Source: an uncultured Eubacteriales bacterium
GTDB taxonomy: Bacteria > Bacillota > Clostridia > Oscillospirales > Acutalibacteraceae
Assembly (NCBI GenBank): GCA_948933715.1
Contig: CAQZPH010000003.1
Span: forward strand, 1-62,731
DNA length: 62,731 bases
Direction of reading: 5' to 3'
Within the stretch, counting starts at the first letter, position 1. Each line of letters begins with the position of its first letter. Below the pieces are notes generated by a model. The model made no database searches, was not told the origin of the DNA, and saw only the letters and a program-made list of their open reading frames with translations. Positions 17,239 through 25,041 of this stretch are shown one piece after another. A program made the translations under genes and the position numbers.

Positions 17239-17274
17239 ATTTAATTTTAAAATAATATTCGCAAGATTTGAGTT

Positions 17275-17320
17275 GTTTTGCTAAATAAGTAATTTATTAT
17301 TTATTTAGCAAAACTTTTTT
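17275..17320 (+). terminator. Terminator of folC
   Basis: The 14-bp stem GTTTTGCTAAATAA / TTATTTAGCAAAAC is followed by six T residues. The gap to spoIIAA (to 17420) shows no clear SigH or SigA promoter that I can defend. Confidence 0.85.
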
Positions 17321-17420
17321 ATTTTAATGACAAGTGCTTTTTATATAGTTATTTTATAAAATGGGGCAGCACATAGTATCCATAAAATTATTATTTTTGA
17401 AAAGGTGGTGTTAATTTTTA

Positions 17421-17738
17421 ATGGAAGTAAAAATTGTAAAAGAAAGTGATACAGTTACAGCTTTTATAAAGGGAGACATAGATCATCATACTGCAAAAGA
17501 TATAAGAGAGACAATTGACACATATGTCCAGGAAAAGCAGCCCAAACTTTTAAATTTAGATTTTTCAGGGGTACAATTTATGGATAGTTCCGGAATAGGA
17601 TTAATAATGGGAAGATATAGAGTAATGCAGATGTTAAATGGATCGATAAAAGTTATTAATATTCCCGTTCATATAAAAAGATTGATTAAATTATCAGGAC
17701 TTTTAGGACTAGGTGTAGTAGAGGAAGGAGCTGTTTAG
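17421..17738 (+). CDS. spoIIAA: Anti-sigma F factor antagonist
   Basis: SpoIIAA is the STAS-domain protein that, when dephosphorylated by SpoIIE, binds SpoIIAB and frees SigF in the forespore. The 105-residue product has the phosphorylation motif FMDSSGIGLIMGRY, with Ser56 in the position of Bacillus Ser58. The DHHTA motif near residue 21 is also conserved. A GGTGGTG site precedes ATG 17421. It is first in the classical three-gene spoIIA operon; the spoIIE phosphatase is at 35594 in this window. Confidence 0.96.
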   Translation: MEVKIVKESDTVTAFIKGDIDHHTAKDIRETIDTYVQEKQPKLLNLDFSGVQFMDSSGIGLIMGRYRVMQMLNGSIKVINIPVHIKRLIKLSGLLGLGVVEEGAV

Positions 17739-17740
17739 CG

Positions 17741-18187
17741 ATGGCAGAAGTAAAAAATGAAATGAAGTTTGAGTTTATAAGTAAATCAGCAAATGAGGGG
17801 TTTGCAAGGGCAACAATATCAGCTTTTGTTGCACAGCTAGACCCTACAATATCAGAACTTGCAGATATTAAAACAGCAGTTTCTGAGGCAGTGACCAATT
17901 GTATAGTCCATGCCTATGACAATAGATTGGGGATTATTTACATATCAGTGAGGATTTATGACAGTGGACAAGTTGTTATAAAAATAAGAGACAAGGGATG
18001 TGGCATTGAGAATATCAATAAAGCAATGGAACCTCTTTATACTACAGGTGGTACAGAACGGGCAGGTTTGGGGTTTGCCGTAATGCAAAGTTTTATGGAT
18101 AACATAAAGGTAACATCTAAACAAGGGAAAGGAACAACTGTTACTCTGACAAAAAATATTATTCCAAGAGTAGTGAAAAATGGATAA
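17741..18187 (+). CDS. spoIIAB: Anti-sigma F factor, serine kinase
   Basis: SpoIIAB binds SigF and also phosphorylates SpoIIAA. The 148-residue GHKL-fold kinase shows the N box (SEAVTNCIVHAYDN), G1 box (IRDKGCGIENI) and G2 box (GLGFAVMQSFMD). The length matches the Bacillus protein. It starts 2 bases after spoIIAA and overlaps sigF by 8 bases, which suggests coupled translation and balanced amounts of kinase and sigma factor. Confidence 0.96.
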   Translation: MAEVKNEMKFEFISKSANEGFARATISAFVAQLDPTISELADIKTAVSEAVTNCIVHAYDNRLGIIYISVRIYDSGQVVIKIRDKGCGIENINKAMEPLYTTGGTERAGLGFAVMQSFMDNIKVTSKQGKGTTVTLTKNIIPRVVKNG

Positions 18188-18836
18188 AAGAGGGCAAATT
18201 GTAAATGATAACATAGGTCTTGTGCATTCCTGTGCAAGAAAATTTAAGGGCCGGGGTATAGAATATGATGATTTGTTTCAAGCAGGATGCTTAGGGCTTG
18301 TGAAAGCGGTTGATGCATTTGATGAATCTCGTGGAGTGAAGTTTTCTACATATGCTGTACCTGTAATTCTTGGGGAAATAAAACGTTTGTTTCGTGATGG
18401 TGGAGCAATAAAAGTTGGAAGAAGTCTTAAAGAATTATCGCTTAAAGCAACAAGAGCAGTTAATAAGTTTGTTGCCCAGAATGGAAGAGAACCAACGATA
18501 AACGAACTAGCAGAGATTTTAAATGTAGAACCGGCTCAAGCAGCGCAGGCCCTTGATGCATCTAGAGTGCCACTATCACTTACAATGGACACAGAGGATG
18601 GTCAAAGTCAAATAGATATACCAGTAGAAGCACCAGATGAAAAATTGTCAGAGATAATTGCATTAAAACAGATAGTAGATAAATTAAGTGATAAGGATAG
18701 GTCGCTTATATTATTAAGGTTTTTTAAAAATCAGACACAAACCCAAACAGCTAAAATACTTGGTATGACTCAGGTTCAAGTTTCAAGAAGAGAACGGGTG
18801 ATATTAAGTAACCTTAGAATGCAGCTTAGCGGGTAG
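18180..18836 (+). CDS. sigF: RNA polymerase sigma-F factor
   Basis: SigF is the first forespore-specific sigma factor. The 218-residue sigma-70 family protein has region 2 (IEYDDLFQAGCLGLVKAVDAFD, VKFSTYAVPVILGEIKRLFRD) with the SigF/SigG-type sequence, and region 4 (DRSLILLRFFKNQTQTQTAKILGMTQVQVSRRE). Being third in the spoIIA operon makes SigF the likely identity over SigG. The start at ATG 18180 lies inside the end of spoIIAB. Confidence 0.96.
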   Translation: MDKRGQIVNDNIGLVHSCARKFKGRGIEYDDLFQAGCLGLVKAVDAFDESRGVKFSTYAVPVILGEIKRLFRDGGAIKVGRSLKELSLKATRAVNKFVAQNGREPTINELAEILNVEPAQAAQALDASRVPLSLTMDTEDGQSQIDIPVEAPDEKLSEIIALKQIVDKLSDKDRSLILLRFFKNQTQTQTAKILGMTQVQVSRRERVILSNLRMQLSG

Positions 18837-18865
18837 GATTTAATTTTAAAAAGATGGTGGTAGTT

Positions 18866-19309
18866 TTGAAGAAAAAAACATTACCGGCATTAGCTATTAC
18901 AGTGTTAAAGATATGGTCAACAATTATAATGAGTTTATTGTCATTTATAGGGGGAATGATAGCGGTATTTAATTTTAACGCTGCTGTCATTTCTATGGTT
19001 TTATTTTTAGTGTTGTATGGATATATGATATTATTTTATTGTGAAAAAAGATGCAAAGAGGAACGTTATATTATATCTAAAGATAAAATTTATAGAGAAA
19101 AAGGAGTCTTTTTTAAAAAAGAAACAGAGATGTTAACTGACAATATACAATGCATAAAAATAGTTGAAGATCCCATACAGAAAACTTTTGGGCTATATAC
19201 AGTAGTATTTTATTCTGCTGGCTGCAAAGAGAAAATTGCATTGATTGATTATGAGGAAGTAACCAATATAAAAAGATGTCTGTGGGGGAAAAAGGTTAAT
19301 GAAATATAA
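18866..19309 (+). CDS. PH-domain membrane protein, YdbS-like
   Basis: The roughly 147-residue protein has two N-terminal membrane helices (about 10-55) and a cytoplasmic bacterial PH-like (bPH2/DUF304) domain containing RYIISKDKIYREKGVFFKKE and IQCIKIVEDPIQKTFGLYTV. This is the layout of Bacillus YdbS. TTG 18866 with GGTGG just upstream is a plausible start; the ATG at 18854 is also possible. It overlaps the next gene (YdbT-like) by 11 bases, as ydbS and ydbT do in other Firmicutes. The function is unknown; ydbST is linked to resistance to heterologous antimicrobial peptides in Bacillus. Confidence 0.75.
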   Translation: MKKKTLPALAITVLKIWSTIIMSLLSFIGGMIAVFNFNAAVISMVLFLVLYGYMILFYCEKRCKEERYIISKDKIYREKGVFFKKETEMLTDNIQCIKIVEDPIQKTFGLYTVVFYSAGCKEKIALIDYEEVTNIKRCLWGKKVNEI

Positions 19310-20711
19310 ATCAGTAAGTAATTATACTGTGTGGGTATATGTGTCAAAGTTTTTATTTTTACTTATAATTCCATTTATAAAAAGCTTAATTTTAAAGCCA
19401 ACTGGAATAAAAGAGTTTTTTAGTACAATGGGATCAAGTATTTTAGCAATACTTGTTATAATAATAGTTTCTTTTATTGAGTATAAATCTATAAAATATA
19501 AAATGGATAACGACTTTTTGATAATAAAAAAAGGTTTTATAATAAAGAAAAAACTAATTATACCGGTTAAAAATATAAATGCAGCGATAAATAGACGCAC
19601 GGTACTATTAAATTTATTTAAAAGCGAAAAAATAAGTATTTGTATAAATTCAAAAGGTACGAAAAGAAAAAGCTTAGTTGATCTCATTATTAAAAGAAAT
19701 GATACTTATAATTCCTTTAAAATTGATGAAAAAGTAGAAAGTTTTAAAATAAGCCCAGTTAAGATTTTATTAATGTCGATGTCGTGGTCTAACCCGGTTG
19801 TTAGTTTATTAATAGCAGTACCTTTTATTAATAAAATGGCATCTATAATGGGAGAAGGAACCACAAAAGTATTATATTCTACAATGGGATCAATGCTAAG
19901 TTTTATAACTATAGGAATTCCACCGCTAATAGCAAGCGTATCTTATATAATGTTAGGTGCTTTTTTTATAACGATTGTTATCCACTTTTTAAAATTTGTA
20001 AACTTTAAAACTCAAATTGCAAGTGAGCACGTCCTAACAAAAAGCGGATTAATTAGCACAAACACAAAGATAATAAAAAAAAATCAGATTAGTGCAATCG
20101 TAATTAAGCAAAATCTCATTATGCTAATTTTAAAGTTGTACAGTATGTATGTTCAGGTACTGGGAGTTTCACAAGGAAAAGGCGAATATAATTTATTGTT
20201 TGCAGCTTCAAAAAAAGAAGAAATGAATAAAATGATAAAAGCTATATATAACAGTGACGATTCTAACAATAAGTTTTGCATTAAACCGCATAAAAATAGA
20301 GCTTTTAATTTTTTAAAAGCTCCTCTTTGTTCACTAATAATTCTGTTTAGTGTTATAATCGCTTTTTTCGGAGATAAATGGTATGAAAAATTAATAATGT
20401 TGACTTTATCATTTATATTAATACTTATATTATGGTGGATCTCTGTTCGATATTTTGCTTATAAATATTCAGGTCTTATGTTTTCAGAAGAGTTACTTTA
20501 CTTAAATGGGTTTAAAAGGCTTTCTTTATATAAGGCGATAATACCCATCTGTAATATCCGCAGCATCTCAATAATGAGGAACCCTTTTTTTAAGTGGTCC
20601 CGTTTGTGCACAGTAAGTGTTACACCATTTTCGGGAGAAAAGTATAAATTTAAATGTAAATATTTAGATTATAACGAAATTGGATTTTTAAAAGAGATCT
20701 TAAATAAATGA
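19299..20711 (+). CDS. PH-domain membrane protein, YdbT-like
   Basis: The 470-residue membrane protein carries three bPH2 segments alternating with pairs of membrane helices. These are around residues 60-130 (FLIIKKGFIIKKKLIIPVKNI), 245-320 (VLTKSGLISTNTKIIKKNQI) and 395-470 (LMFSEELLYLNGFKRLSLYKAI). This architecture is that of YdbT. It is co-transcribed with the smaller YdbS-like protein and overlaps it. No catalytic motif is seen. The base composition is very AT-rich (many Lys, Ile, Asn codons), but no more so than the flanking DNA. Confidence 0.75.
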   Translation: MKYKSVSNYTVWVYVSKFLFLLIIPFIKSLILKPTGIKEFFSTMGSSILAILVIIIVSFIEYKSIKYKMDNDFLIIKKGFIIKKKLIIPVKNINAAINRRTVLLNLFKSEKISICINSKGTKRKSLVDLIIKRNDTYNSFKIDEKVESFKISPVKILLMSMSWSNPVVSLLIAVPFINKMASIMGEGTTKVLYSTMGSMLSFITIGIPPLIASVSYIMLGAFFITIVIHFLKFVNFKTQIASEHVLTKSGLISTNTKIIKKNQISAIVIKQNLIMLILKLYSMYVQVLGVSQGKGEYNLLFAASKKEEMNKMIKAIYNSDDSNNKFCIKPHKNRAFNFLKAPLCSLIILFSVIIAFFGDKWYEKLIMLTLSFILILILWWISVRYFAYKYSGLMFSEELLYLNGFKRLSLYKAIIPICNIRSISIMRNPFFKWSRLCTVSVTPFSGEKYKFKCKYLDYNEIGFLKEILNK

Positions 20712-21160
20712 ATGTAGATCTTGATCTTGAATATAAATGCGATATATTTTAGTTAAAATATATAAACAGTTAAAATATAAAAAATATAAAAGACAATAAT
20801 AATTTTAATTTTATTAAAATTATAAAAAACCAAAATAAAATATAAACAAAAATTATATTTTAAATACAAATTTTCTTTTAAAGAAAAATATAGGATATTT
20901 TTTCCTGTAAAATACTCTGAGGAGAAAAGAAATTGTTCAAAACTTTGTGGAAAATGTTGATAAATTGTTTGATATTTAAGGAGATAAAATTGCAAAAATC
21001 GACAAATAAATTATTTTGATAAGGGAAAAAGACAAATAGTTACAGCTAAAATGGAAATTTATTGCAGAGTTCAAAACTTTGTGGAAAATGTTTAGTTTAT
21101 AAAAATTGATAGGGAATTAAAATGTAGAAAAAGCCTTTTAACGACCAAAATTGACAATAC
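20712..21160. other. Very AT-rich gap with repeated DnaA-box-like sequence
   Basis: This 450-bp gap separates convergent genes and has no gene. It contains a perfect AT hairpin at 20742-20763, another at 20799-20823, and a 24-bp direct repeat at 20935-20958 and 21069-21092 (134 bp apart). Each repeat includes TGTGGAAAA, the complement of TTTTCCACA, which fits the DnaA box TTWTNCACA. A TCGACA motif at 20999-21004 resembles a partial Spo0A box. No promoter or transcript can be assigned. Confidence 0.6.
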
Positions 21161-21847
21161 CTATATCAAAGAAACAAAATGATTTATTATTTGAGAAATT
21201 TCTTTACCAATTATAGATTTAAACTTATTATAATCAATGTGACTGTCATGGTTGGCGTTATCGGAAATAATACGCAAAGCTGTAAACTCGGTTCCGTTTA
21301 CATAACATACCTGACTGATACTTGCAGCTTCCATTTCGCAAGCACTGGCATCAAATGTATTGCGTATATCTAAAAGCTTTTCTTTAGAAGCTATAAACTG
21401 ATCACCTGTAGCTATAGTTCCCACATGAACGTGTTTGTTCGTTTTAGACGCACTAGCTATTATTTTTTCATTTAGTTTTTTAGAACATGGAATTTTTATC
21501 ATGTTTATTCCCGAGATGAATCCTTTTTCGTCTCCCACAGCGCAAGTGTCCATATCGTGTTGGACCACATAATCTGAAATCACTATATCACCAATTTTTA
21601 TGTCATCTTTTAAAGCTCCAGCGACGCCCACATTTAAAATTAGATCAGGCGAAAACTTTGAAATCATTATTTGAGTGCAAATAGCAGCGTTTACCTTTCC
21701 TACACCGGACACAGCTATAACACACTCAGTATTATTTATTTTTCCATAATAGAAATTTATATGTGCAATGCTTTCGGTTTTGATATTTATCATTAGGTGT
21801 TTTATATTTTCAATTTCAACAGACATAGCTCCAATTATTCCGACCAT
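21161..21847 (-). CDS. mtnN: 5'-methylthioadenosine / S-adenosylhomocysteine nucleosidase
   Basis: MTAN cleaves adenine from methylthioadenosine and S-adenosylhomocysteine, detoxifying by-products of SAM use. The 228-residue protein matches the family: start MVGIIGAMSVEIENIK, phosphorylase-fold motifs SGVGKVNAAICTQ, LNVGVAGAL, and the active-site segment CEMEAASISQVCY, with ISDNANHD near the end containing the catalytic Asp. ATG 21847 follows GGAGGTATTT. It is a single minus-strand gene. Confidence 0.94.
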   Translation of the reverse strand: MVGIIGAMSVEIENIKHLMINIKTESIAHINFYYGKINNTECVIAVSGVGKVNAAICTQIMISKFSPDLILNVGVAGALKDDIKIGDIVISDYVVQHDMDTCAVGDEKGFISGINMIKIPCSKKLNEKIIASASKTNKHVHVGTIATGDQFIASKEKLLDIRNTFDASACEMEAASISQVCYVNGTEFTALRIISDNANHDSHIDYNKFKSIIGKEISQIINHFVSLI

Positions 21848-21951
21848 AAAAATACCTCCATTTAAATTATAATAATTATTTTAACATATAAAAAAAGATG
21901 CTGCAATTTATTAAAAATAGTTTATATATAATGTAAAATCACTTGTAAATA

Positions 21952-21958
21952 TTCGACA
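21952..21958 (-). promoter_or_regulatory. Spo0A box candidate upstream of the sigH-like gene
   Basis: TTCGACA is the exact complement of the Spo0A consensus TGTCGAA. It lies about 92 bp upstream of the -35 box of the sigma factor gene. A 7-bp match arises often by chance, so the support is contextual: sigH genes are tied to the Spo0A circuit. Confidence 0.3.
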
Positions 21959-22049
21959 AGTTTTGACTAATAATTTTTGGAGATATCAATATAATATGTG
22001 GATGTTTTATATTACAAATAATTCTTATAAAAATTATTTACAAATTTTA

Positions 22050-22078
22050 TTGACAATAAGAAAATAATGATGTATTAT
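22050..22078 (+). promoter_or_regulatory. Promoter of the sigH-like gene
   Basis: TTGACA (22050-22055) and TATTAT (22073-22078) are separated by 17 bp, 35 bases ahead of the start codon. Confidence 0.65.
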
Positions 22079-22113
22079 ATAACAAGATTTAAGAGAATAC
22101 TGGGAGGTCATTA

Positions 22114-22716
22114 ATGAGTGTTTTAAAGGGTATAAATAACCTCCAGGTTTTTTCTGATGAAGAACTTTGCAGTATGACATTGGATGGAAATGATTGTGCT
22201 TTTTCAGAATTATTTCTTAGATATAGTAATTTGATTATGTTAAAAATCTCATCTTACTATAAAAGTAATGTTGATATTGATGATCTTTTTCAGGAAGGTG
22301 TTTTGGGCCTTTTAAATGCAGCTAAAAGCTACAACACGCAAAAAGGCGCTTCTTTTAAAACCTATGCAAGTATATGCATAGAAAGAAAAATTATTAATTT
22401 AAATAAATCTTTGGGAAAATCTAAAGTTTTTGCTAAAAACAATTTATTATATTGCAAGGATGATGATTTTCATGTGCTTAAAGAATCTAGCGGGTGCCAA
22501 AGTCAAAACCCAGAGGATTTAGTTATTGGCTCTGAAAGTCTGTGTATAAAAAAAGAGAAAATAAGAAAGCTTTTATCTAAACTTGAATATAATGTGTTAT
22601 CTTTATATTTAAGTGGCCATAATTATAGTGAGATATCAGAAATTTTATCCGTCAGTTCTAAATGCGTTGACAATGCATTGCAACGTATAAGGAAAAAGTT
22701 AATAGTTTTAAAATAG
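22114..22716 (+). CDS. RNA polymerase sigma factor, SigH (Spo0H)-like
   Basis: The 200-residue sigma-70 family protein has region 2 (FSELFLRYSNLIMLKISSYY, DIDDLFQEGVLGLLNAAKSY, ASFKTYASICIERKII) in the SigH style, and a C-terminal region 4 helix-turn-helix (LSKLEYNVLSLYLSGHNYSEISEILSVS region). The EED/ELC start and length are close to Spo0H of Bacillus, the early stationary-phase and sporulation sigma. It is not flanked by rpmG, secE and nusG as sigH usually is, so the identity is probable rather than certain. A GGGAGGTC site precedes ATG 22114. Confidence 0.7.
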   Translation: MSVLKGINNLQVFSDEELCSMTLDGNDCAFSELFLRYSNLIMLKISSYYKSNVDIDDLFQEGVLGLLNAAKSYNTQKGASFKTYASICIERKIINLNKSLGKSKVFAKNNLLYCKDDDFHVLKESSGCQSQNPEDLVIGSESLCIKKEKIRKLLSKLEYNVLSLYLSGHNYSEISEILSVSSKCVDNALQRIRKKLIVLK

Positions 22717-22726
22717 GTCTAAATAT

Positions 22727-22796
22727 GCCCATGTAGCTTACCTTAGAAGAGCATTGGTAATCATCAAAGGCGTCGGTGCAAATCCGTCCGGGGGCA
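22727..22796 (+). other. Degenerate tRNA-like element
   Basis: The 70-base sequence begins GCCCATG TA GCTT, has a D-arm closing GAGC A, and ends with a T-arm-like GTCGG TGCAAAT CCGTC and acceptor CGGGGGC plus discriminator A. Acceptor pairing is good at five or six of seven positions, and T8 and A9 are in place. The middle is only 18 bases (22754-22771), too short for an anticodon arm and variable loop. TTGGTAA there could be an anticodon loop (GGT, Thr) whose 5' stem strand is deleted. No CCA is encoded. A tRNA pseudogene or a tRNA-like RNA element in the sigH-like mRNA are both possible. Confidence 0.5.
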
Positions 22797-22829
22797 AATA
22801 TTATAATAATCCAAAGCGAGGTATATTAA

Positions 22830-23105
22830 ATGTACGAAGATAAAACTCTCATCTGTAAAGAATGCGGCAAGGAATTTGTTTTCACAGCCGGTGAACAAGA
22901 ATTTTATGCATCAAAAGGTTTTGTAAATGAACCACAAAGATGCAAAGAATGCCGCGATGTACGCAAAAATGCTGCTAGGCCAGAACGTGAAATGTATACA
23001 GCAGAATGTGCTTCTTGTGGAAACGAAGCTAAGGTTCCGTTTAGACCACGTGAAGATCGTCCAGTATATTGCAGCGAATGCTTTGCTAAAATGAGAGAAG
23101 CATAG
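22830..23105 (+). CDS. Zinc-ribbon protein (zf-trcl type)
   Basis: The 91-residue protein has two four-Cys zinc ribbons: CKECGKEF with CKECRDVR (about residues 10-55), and CASCGNEAKVPFRPREDRPVYCSEC (about 63-88). This matches the small family called probable zinc-binding domain (PF13451 plus CxxC-x17-CxxC). It is common in Clostridia and has no defined function; the resemblance to DksA-like and ribosome-associated ribbons suggests a nucleic-acid or protein contact role. A GCGAGG site precedes ATG 22830. It lies 34 bases after the tRNA-like element and is ended by the hairpin at 23128. Confidence 0.85.
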   Translation: MYEDKTLICKECGKEFVFTAGEQEFYASKGFVNEPQRCKECRDVRKNAARPEREMYTAECASCGNEAKVPFRPREDRPVYCSECFAKMREA

Positions 23106-23127
23106 TTTTTAAACTTTTTATAAGTTT

Positions 23128-23166
23128 AATTCTCCGGTGTATTTTATATATGCTGGGGAATTTTTT
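23128..23166 (+). terminator. Terminator after the zinc-ribbon gene
   Basis: AATTCTCCGGTGTAT pairs with ATATGCTGGGGAATT over 15 positions including G-T pairs, and is followed by six T residues. Confidence 0.8.
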
Positions 23167-23262
23167 GTTTCTTATTACAATTGACAACTTTTACTTTAAA
23201 GTTTAATATATTATTTAACGTGTATAATATGTGTGTAGTGAAATATTAGGAGGAAATTAAAA

Positions 23263-23463
23263 ATGACAGTTAATAAAGATACGATTATTGGAGATATTTT
23301 AGATTTTGACGAGACAACTTCTAAGTACTTTTTGGAAATCGGTATGCATTGTCTTGGTTGCCCATCAGCAAGGAGCGAAACTATAGAACAAGCTTGTATG
23401 GTTCATGGAACAGATGCAGATGAACTAATCCAAAAAATTAATAAGCATCTTTCTTCAAAGTAA
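23263..23463 (+). CDS. DUF1858 redox-disulfide domain protein
   Basis: The 66-residue protein is a stand-alone DUF1858 domain, a helical domain often linked to hybrid-cluster or redox proteins. It has the paired cysteines in GMHCLGCPSA (CxxC, about residues 29-32) that define the redox-disulfide subgroup. ATG 23263 follows TAGGAGGAAATT. It is followed directly by a terminator and so forms its own unit. The partner and reaction are unknown. Confidence 0.88.
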   Translation: MTVNKDTIIGDILDFDETTSKYFLEIGMHCLGCPSARSETIEQACMVHGTDADELIQKINKHLSSK

Positions 23464-23480
23464 ACTTTAATTTTAATGTG

Positions 23481-23511
23481 ACCGTTCGGGCAGTATCCGA
23501 GCGGTTATTTT
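23481..23511 (+). terminator. Terminator after the DUF1858 gene
   Basis: ACCGTTCGG pairs with CCGAGCGGT over 9 positions with one G-T pair, followed by TATTTT. Confidence 0.75.
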
Positions 23512-23530
23512 AACAAGAGGATTATAAGTT

Positions 23531-24229
23531 ATGATCAAAAATAAAAAAATGAAACTTGATAAGAGGATACTTTTGTGTGCAAAAACAGTTAGACCGGGAT
23601 CTCGCGTTGCTGATATAGGTACAGACCATGCTTATCTTGTTATATGGCTTGTTTTAAATAATTTAGTTTCTTATGCTATTGCTTGTGATCTTAGAGAAGG
23701 TCCACTACTTAATGCAAAGGAAAATATAAAAAAATATGATGTCCAAGAGAATATAGAAACAAGGCTTTCAGACGGACTTGATAATATAAATGATAATGAA
23801 GTGGATGATATTGTTATAGCTGGTATGGGTGGAGAACTTATAATAAATATTATAAAAAGGGCTGATTGGTTAAAAAACAAAGAGAAACATCTAGTTTTGC
23901 AGCCAATGTCAGCAGAACAGGAATTACGAGAATTTTTAGCTAGCGAAGGATATATGATAAAATCAGAACAAGCTGTTGTATCTTATGGGAAAGTTTATAC
24001 TGTAATGTCAGTATTTTATGAAGGTAATATTAAAATTATGGATAAGCTTTATCCTTACATAGGTCTTTTAAAAGATAATCTTACAAGAGAAGCTTACCTT
24101 TATATAGAAAAAGAGATTAGGAATTTAAATAATAAAGTTTTAGGATTTATGGCAACCCATCAAGTAAAAAAAGCAGAATATTTAAATGATATTATAAGTG
24201 AACTTAAAAGTATTGTAAGGGAGAAATAG
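23531..24229 (+). CDS. trmK: tRNA (adenine(22)-N1)-methyltransferase
   Basis: TrmK methylates A22 of tRNAs using SAM. The 232-residue protein has the SAM-binding motif VADIGTDHAYLVIWLV (about 22-37), ACDLREGPLLNAKENI, and the catalytic-region motif DIVIAGMGGELI (about 97-108), all characteristic of the COG2384 family. It ends 2 bases before a Nif3-like gene; this trmK-nif3 pair is a conserved neighbourhood in Firmicutes, often near the main sigma factor. Here it is followed also by rqcH. Confidence 0.92.
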   Translation: MIKNKKMKLDKRILLCAKTVRPGSRVADIGTDHAYLVIWLVLNNLVSYAIACDLREGPLLNAKENIKKYDVQENIETRLSDGLDNINDNEVDDIVIAGMGGELIINIIKRADWLKNKEKHLVLQPMSAEQELREFLASEGYMIKSEQAVVSYGKVYTVMSVFYEGNIKIMDKLYPYIGLLKDNLTREAYLYIEKEIRNLNNKVLGFMATHQVKKAEYLNDIISELKSIVREK

Positions 24230-24231
24230 TT

Positions 24232-25011
24232 ATGACAACTGTTTTTGATGTTTTTAAGTATATTGATGAAATAGCACCTTTTAATGCGGCAATGGATTTT
24301 GATAACGTTGGGATTTTAGTTGGGAATGAAAAAGATAATGTTAAAAAATGCATTGTCGCGCTTGACATAACTAAGGAAGTGGTTAGTGAAGCTTTAGATA
24401 TTGGTGCAAATTTAATTATAAGCCATCATCCGATAATTTTTACTCCGTTAAAAAGATTAGTGGAGGATTCAGTGCCATATATGTTAGCAAAGTCAGGCAT
24501 ATCTGCAATTTGTGCACATACTAACCTTGATATGGCTGCTTTTGGAGTTAATTCTTGTTTAGCTAAAGTGTTAGAAATTGAAAATACTGTGGCTTTATCA
24601 TTATACAAAACTGAAAAAGGAGAACTTCCTATGGGTCTTGTAGGCGATCTTTGCAGGCCTTATAGTTGCGATGAGTTTTCTAAGTTTGTTAAAGAAAAGC
24701 TAAATTGCAAAGGGATTAGGTATACTACTACAGAAAGAAAGATAAAAAGAGTTGCGCTTTGTTCAGGGGCGGGTGGTGACCTTATCGGTGAAGTGATAAA
24801 TAAGAATGCAGATGCGTTCATCACCGGAGAGATAAAGCACCATGAAATATTGCTTGCAGGTGAAAATGATATTTGTGTTGTAGATGCTGGGCATTTTAAA
24901 ACTGAGGATGTCGTAGTTTTACCTCTTGTTAATAAATTATCAGAGAAGTTTGACTCTGTAGAATTTATAAAATCTTCTGTTTGCACTGATAAAATAAACT
25001 ATATCGTATAA
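24232..25011 (+). CDS. Nif3-like dinuclear metal centre protein (DUF34)
   Basis: The 259-residue protein belongs to the Nif3/YqfO family, which forms toroidal hexamers with a two-metal site. Metal ligands are visible in IISHHPIIF (about 64-72), CAHTNLDMAAFGVN (about 98-111) and the C-terminal ITGEIKHHEILLA, with CVVDAGHFKTE. It lacks the inserted PII-like domain of longer homologues such as YqfO. It follows trmK by 2 bases. GTP cyclohydrolase activity has been claimed for relatives, but the biological function is unresolved. Confidence 0.93.
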   Translation: MTTVFDVFKYIDEIAPFNAAMDFDNVGILVGNEKDNVKKCIVALDITKEVVSEALDIGANLIISHHPIIFTPLKRLVEDSVPYMLAKSGISAICAHTNLDMAAFGVNSCLAKVLEIENTVALSLYKTEKGELPMGLVGDLCRPYSCDEFSKFVKEKLNCKGIRYTTTERKIKRVALCSGAGGDLIGEVINKNADAFITGEIKHHEILLAGENDICVVDAGHFKTEDVVVLPLVNKLSEKFDSVEFIKSSVCTDKINYIV

Positions 25012-25041
25012 ACTAAACTACTTAATAAGGGAGATAATTTT

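Noticed and set aside
20992..21019. Nine-codon frame starting at TTG after AAGGAGAT in the AT-rich gap
   Set aside because: Too short, no similarity, and inside repeat-bearing noncoding DNA.
20935..21092. CRISPR array
   Set aside because: Only two repeat units with a 110-bp separation, no cas genes; better described as a direct repeat.
23181..23209. TTGACA promoter upstream of the DUF1858 gene
   Set aside because: The -35 is perfect but the matching -10 (TAATAT) is weak and another TATAAT lies 14 bp further down without a -35; I could not decide, so no feature is given.
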